From the NCBI RefSeq assembly GCF_030867095.1, contig NC_081824.1, positions 306,544,956-306,608,955 of the forward strand: 64,000 nucleotides of DNA, in the 5' to 3' direction. Shown piece after piece: positions 60,460 to 64,000 of this stretch. Source of the DNA: Alligator mississippiensis (Eukaryota > Chordata > Crocodylia > Alligatoridae). Position numbers and translations under genes: made by a program. The notes below the pieces were generated by a model, which ran no database searches, had not been told where the DNA came from, and saw only the letters and a program-made list of their open reading frames with translations. How positions within the stretch are numbered: the first letter of the stretch is position 1; every line of letters begins with the position of its first letter.

Positions 60460-63400
60460 GTCTAATATATATTTAGGATGTATGTCAAGTGTATGTTATT
60501 GGTTCATTTTCACATTCCTGTTCTCAGTCTCTATTTGGGAATGTTCTGATTTAGTGGTGGTGTGAGAATTTTGAAAAGCACCGAGCTACGCCTCCTACAC
60601 TTCTCCTTTCCTACTAGCTTTTTCCTTGAACATCCCTATAGACTTTTCCAAATATCAGCACACATACCTGCTAATATTGCCTACTGTCCAATCCAGGTTC
60701 ACAGGCAATGCAAAAATCTCCTGAAATGTGTGCGCAAAGTTAGGTTTACATATACAGGCTGAACTTTGGTAGTAGGTGTGCATTTGGTAATATGAATTGC
60801 TTTCTGTACACCATGTTTGGTGCAAGGGAAAGATTAGGCAAAAGCTGTTCTATGACTGGACTGCATCAGGCATTGCAGAAAAGATACAGGTAGTATAGCA
60901 AATGCTCCACACACAGGTTCTTAAAGAAAAAGCTGTCATTCAAAACTGTGGAAATGACAAGGAAACGCTGGTAACCAGGAAACAGAAATGCCTGGGCAGG
61001 AGTCAGCTCCAAGAAAAGCTACAGCATCATGACTTCAACTATTTTCTAAATTCTGCTTGGTAAGTAGACACATCCCCACTCCTGAGTCCATGTGCTTCTT
61101 GGTTTTTCATGATGGGTGAATTTTCTACTCTCTCTCTCATTGGAATATTACTTACTATATGGAATTATGTCACAAGCTAAGCTTTACACAGGAACCCTTA
61201 ATTTTTTTATGGAAAGCGGTTGACAATGATGTAAAGGCCTGATGTCTAGTCATAGTGCCTGTCATTGTTTCATGTTGGAATCTCTGTTCTGAGGTTTATG
61301 CATTCTTTATGTCGTTTGATAACTGAATGGCTCTATTGCTTACCTTTCTATACATAATTTTATTTACAAAAGGCACAATGCATTCTTATAGTGTAATACA
61401 TTGTGCTATAAGAAATCATACATTATCAAGTAATAAAAAACAAAAAGGAGTTGCACAGTTTCTGGGATGATTCAGAAAGATTATTACTCATGTACATTCC
61501 AGTGTAGGGTCTGCATGATTCTCTCTCTGGTCCCAGAAGAGGTCTTGTGCTTCTGTGTAGTGCACTCTGACACTAAGTTAAAATTATTTACAACGGTTAA
61601 AATTATTTTGGTGAGGATGTAAAGTGAATAACTAAAGTGCTCACATAGTGTTAAACAATGTGGAACATGTGAGTAATGTAATCTAATATTTACTTACAGA
61701 TAGTTTAAATTTGAAAATGATACCTAGTTATAAAAAAAGTGTTAGCATGCTTAAAAATAAAGTAGATTTCAACCTCTGAAAATTATTAGCTGGACAAAAA
61801 TGTAATGCTTGTGAAAAATACCTATGTGAATTTTTTGCAGATGAAAGTCTGAACACTGATTCAGCTGCTCACCCACCAGATTCTGGGATGCAGGATGTTA
61901 AAGTACTTAGTTTGTGAGCTTTCTCTCTGAACCAGGCTTTTCCTAGGAATCTACTGTATTTAGTCAAATATATAAGATGAGGCTTCCCCCCAACAATTAG
62001 CATGGGAAAAAACCCTTGCCTTACATTTGCATACATGAAAACCTCATTAAATGCATTGTCTATCATTAAACTGCTGCCAAAAACAGGAAGTGCTCAGTAA
62101 TGGAAACCAACTATGAACTTGATTAAATGCAGCCAACACTGAGCATGACTATAAAACACATGGTCCATATTGGGCACACATACTAATAGGAACTTGCCAC
62201 AAAGCTAGGTTAGTGTAACCCCTCTGAAGAAAATATATGGCAGTGCCCATTATGTGCAGTTTCCTGCAGTGCCAACTCTTTTCCAAGTCCTGATGAGCCA
62301 CAACATTGACTACATTTTGCCTTCCTCTTCATTCCCACAACTGAACTGTGCCTTTCTTTCCCATTTCCAATCATTTCTATTTCTTAACCAGCCTTAAATG
62401 TCTGGCAAGCATCACCAAACAGGGTCCCAAACAGATCACCCACAATCCCTCTGTCACCCACTTTCTCAGCCTGTTCCATAGAAATAGTGTAGCCCCTCCT
62501 GCCAGGAGGTAGAACTGAACCAGGTTGCCCTGCACCTCATCTGCATTTACATTTTTGGAGGATCTTGGGACTCATGACAATAACACCCAGTTTCTGACCT
62601 GAGTGTATGTGTGTGCGTCTGGGGTGGGGGGTGTAATTCACACGTGGATCTTTTGGGAGGGTGGGTAGCTGGGGTCCAAACACATACTGAACAGTACTGA
62701 GTTGTGGAGTCACCATGGATTAAAATGCTGTTAACTCTGCTGGGGGCCAGCCCAATGAGCTATATGGTAAACCATGAGCCTTTTGGCTTTGACTTGATAT
62801 TATGCATAGTTTATACTATATATAAGTAGGTACACAAGTGTTGCTTAAAAGTGTGTTTATGATGTATTTGTGTTAAAACTTGCAGGAGTTTCAAAAAAGG
62901 TAAAATGTACCAATTCTGGGTGAACTAAGTTTATGTACTACAGGCATGTTTATTTCAAGGTCACTGTTTTCAAATTTGCACCTCACTTCCATGTGCTGAG
63001 GGGAAAGGAGCTGCAGGGGGAAGGAGTTGGAGGGGGAACAGGGAAAGGGAACCACCTGACCCTCACCAGATTTTTTTTCTCCTGCTGTAGTTATTGGGGG
63101 TGTCATATTCAGGGTCATCCCAAAGACTTCTTTGTCATAGACAATGGCTTCCTTTTTCCCAGTGGATTACTTTCACACTTCGTATATTAAAGAACCTTAA
63201 AGAACCACACTTACTGGAATGAATCAGCAATAATTAGCTTTGCTTGTGGCTCCAACAGCTACTAACAGGATGGAGCAACAAAAAAATCCTACTGTTCTGC
63301 TCTGCTCCATACTGCTAATGTAAATACAAATTGTTAAAAAGTATTGCTAAAAATCAAAGCATTTCCTTTTTAGAAGCCTTTCATTCTCCCTAATTATTCT

Positions 63401-63860
63401 AATAGTAACCATACTTGCTGTCAATTCTAAACTTGCTTAAGTGCACCTATTTTTAAATGAGATTTGATGTCAGCTTGGGAATTGGGATTTTAATTGTGAC
63501 CTTTCTTTAATGTTACATTTTGGAGACTTTTAAAACTACAGCATCTAAAATCAATACCTGGGAGTAGTTAATGTTTTCACTTTTGAGGTTGTACCTGCCT
63601 TTTCCCCTGTGTACCTTTTACCTTTGTATTTGTGACAGCTTAGCAGTCACTAGTGTATAAAATGTCAGTCTTTGATTAACAACTCACATTTATAGAGGGT
63701 AGCCTCAGGCATTTTAGTAGGGAGCCTATAGTGCCACATGAAAAAATGAGCAGTAGAATATTAATAGACCTGATTTTATCACTCCCCACCGAGATAATCT
63801 TGGACTGCTCTTCTTTTGATCACCCTTACATCAAATTGGATTTATAGATCCCATGTACTT
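60460..63860. other. Intergenic sequence, no gene seen
   Basis: AT-rich sequence upstream of LANCL3. A patch near 61955-62040 (TACTGTATTTAGTCAAATAT, ATAAGATGAGG) resembles a transposon edge but could not be bounded. No gene recognised. Confidence 0.45.
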
Positions 63861-63867
63861 CCTCTTT

Positions 63868-64000
63868 CATAGATTCATAGATTGTAAAGCCGGAAGGGAC
63901 CTCAGAAGATCATTGGGTTCGGTCCCCTGCACCAAGCAAGAAAGATAACTAGGGGTCAGGGGACCCCAGCTAGGTGACTGTCTCTTAATTTCCAGGTCTA
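63868..64000 (-). mobile_element. CR1 3' end, minus strand, runs off the window
   Basis: TCATAGATTCATAGATTGTA, then GCCGGAAGGGACCTCAGAAG and ATCATTGGGTTCGGTCCCC, is a reversed CR1 3' tail. The body should continue beyond position 64000. Confidence 0.88.

Overview
This is vertebrate nuclear DNA, most likely from a non-avian archosaur or turtle; a crocodilian is my best guess. The reasons are abundant CR1-type LINEs whose 3' ends carry the TCATAGATTCATAG-type tail, non-autonomous hAT elements, old MIR/L2-like remnants, and long introns. There is no bacterial gene layout. The species is not determinable from the sequence alone.

Two conserved genes are present, both on the minus strand. LANCL3 (LanC-like protein 3) is complete: five coding exons at 56582-56028, 31445-31322, 30312-30115, 27048-26841 and 22877-22718. 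They join in frame to 414 codons plus stop, with GT-AG introns throughout and all three family zinc ligands present. Downstream of it on the same strand lies coding exon 1 of XK (4400-4156), the Kell-complex/McLeod membrane protein. The rest of XK falls off the left edge of the window. As I recall it, the order LANCL3 then XK on one strand matches human Xp21.1. Both first exons sit in CpG-rich islands.

Layout: 1-4000 holds hAT pieces, CR1 and a minisatellite arm. 4000-4700 is the XK promoter/exon 1 island. 4700-5660 is a TG microsatellite and a second minisatellite arm, inverted relative to the first. 6050-9000 and 11200-12410 are plus-strand CR1 copies. 13030-14290 is a DNA transposon that split another CR1. 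14400-22700 is mostly unique sequence with small transposons. 22718-56582 is LANCL3. 57000-64000 is the upstream intergenic region with a few repeats and, at the right edge, the 3' end of a minus-strand CR1.

The LANCL3 introns hold the most striking structure. Intron 4 contains a 2.35-kb foldback-type element (24061-26411) nested in a smaller terminal-inverted-repeat element. Intron 1 contains a nest at 44880-51060: an old RTE-like LINE was broken by a copy of the same foldback family with a CTATG target duplication. That copy was in turn invaded by a hAT, a CR1 and a likely solo LTR, and the LINE was broken again by two adjacent hAT elements. The two genes are not an operon and need not act in one pathway; their linkage is an old synteny.
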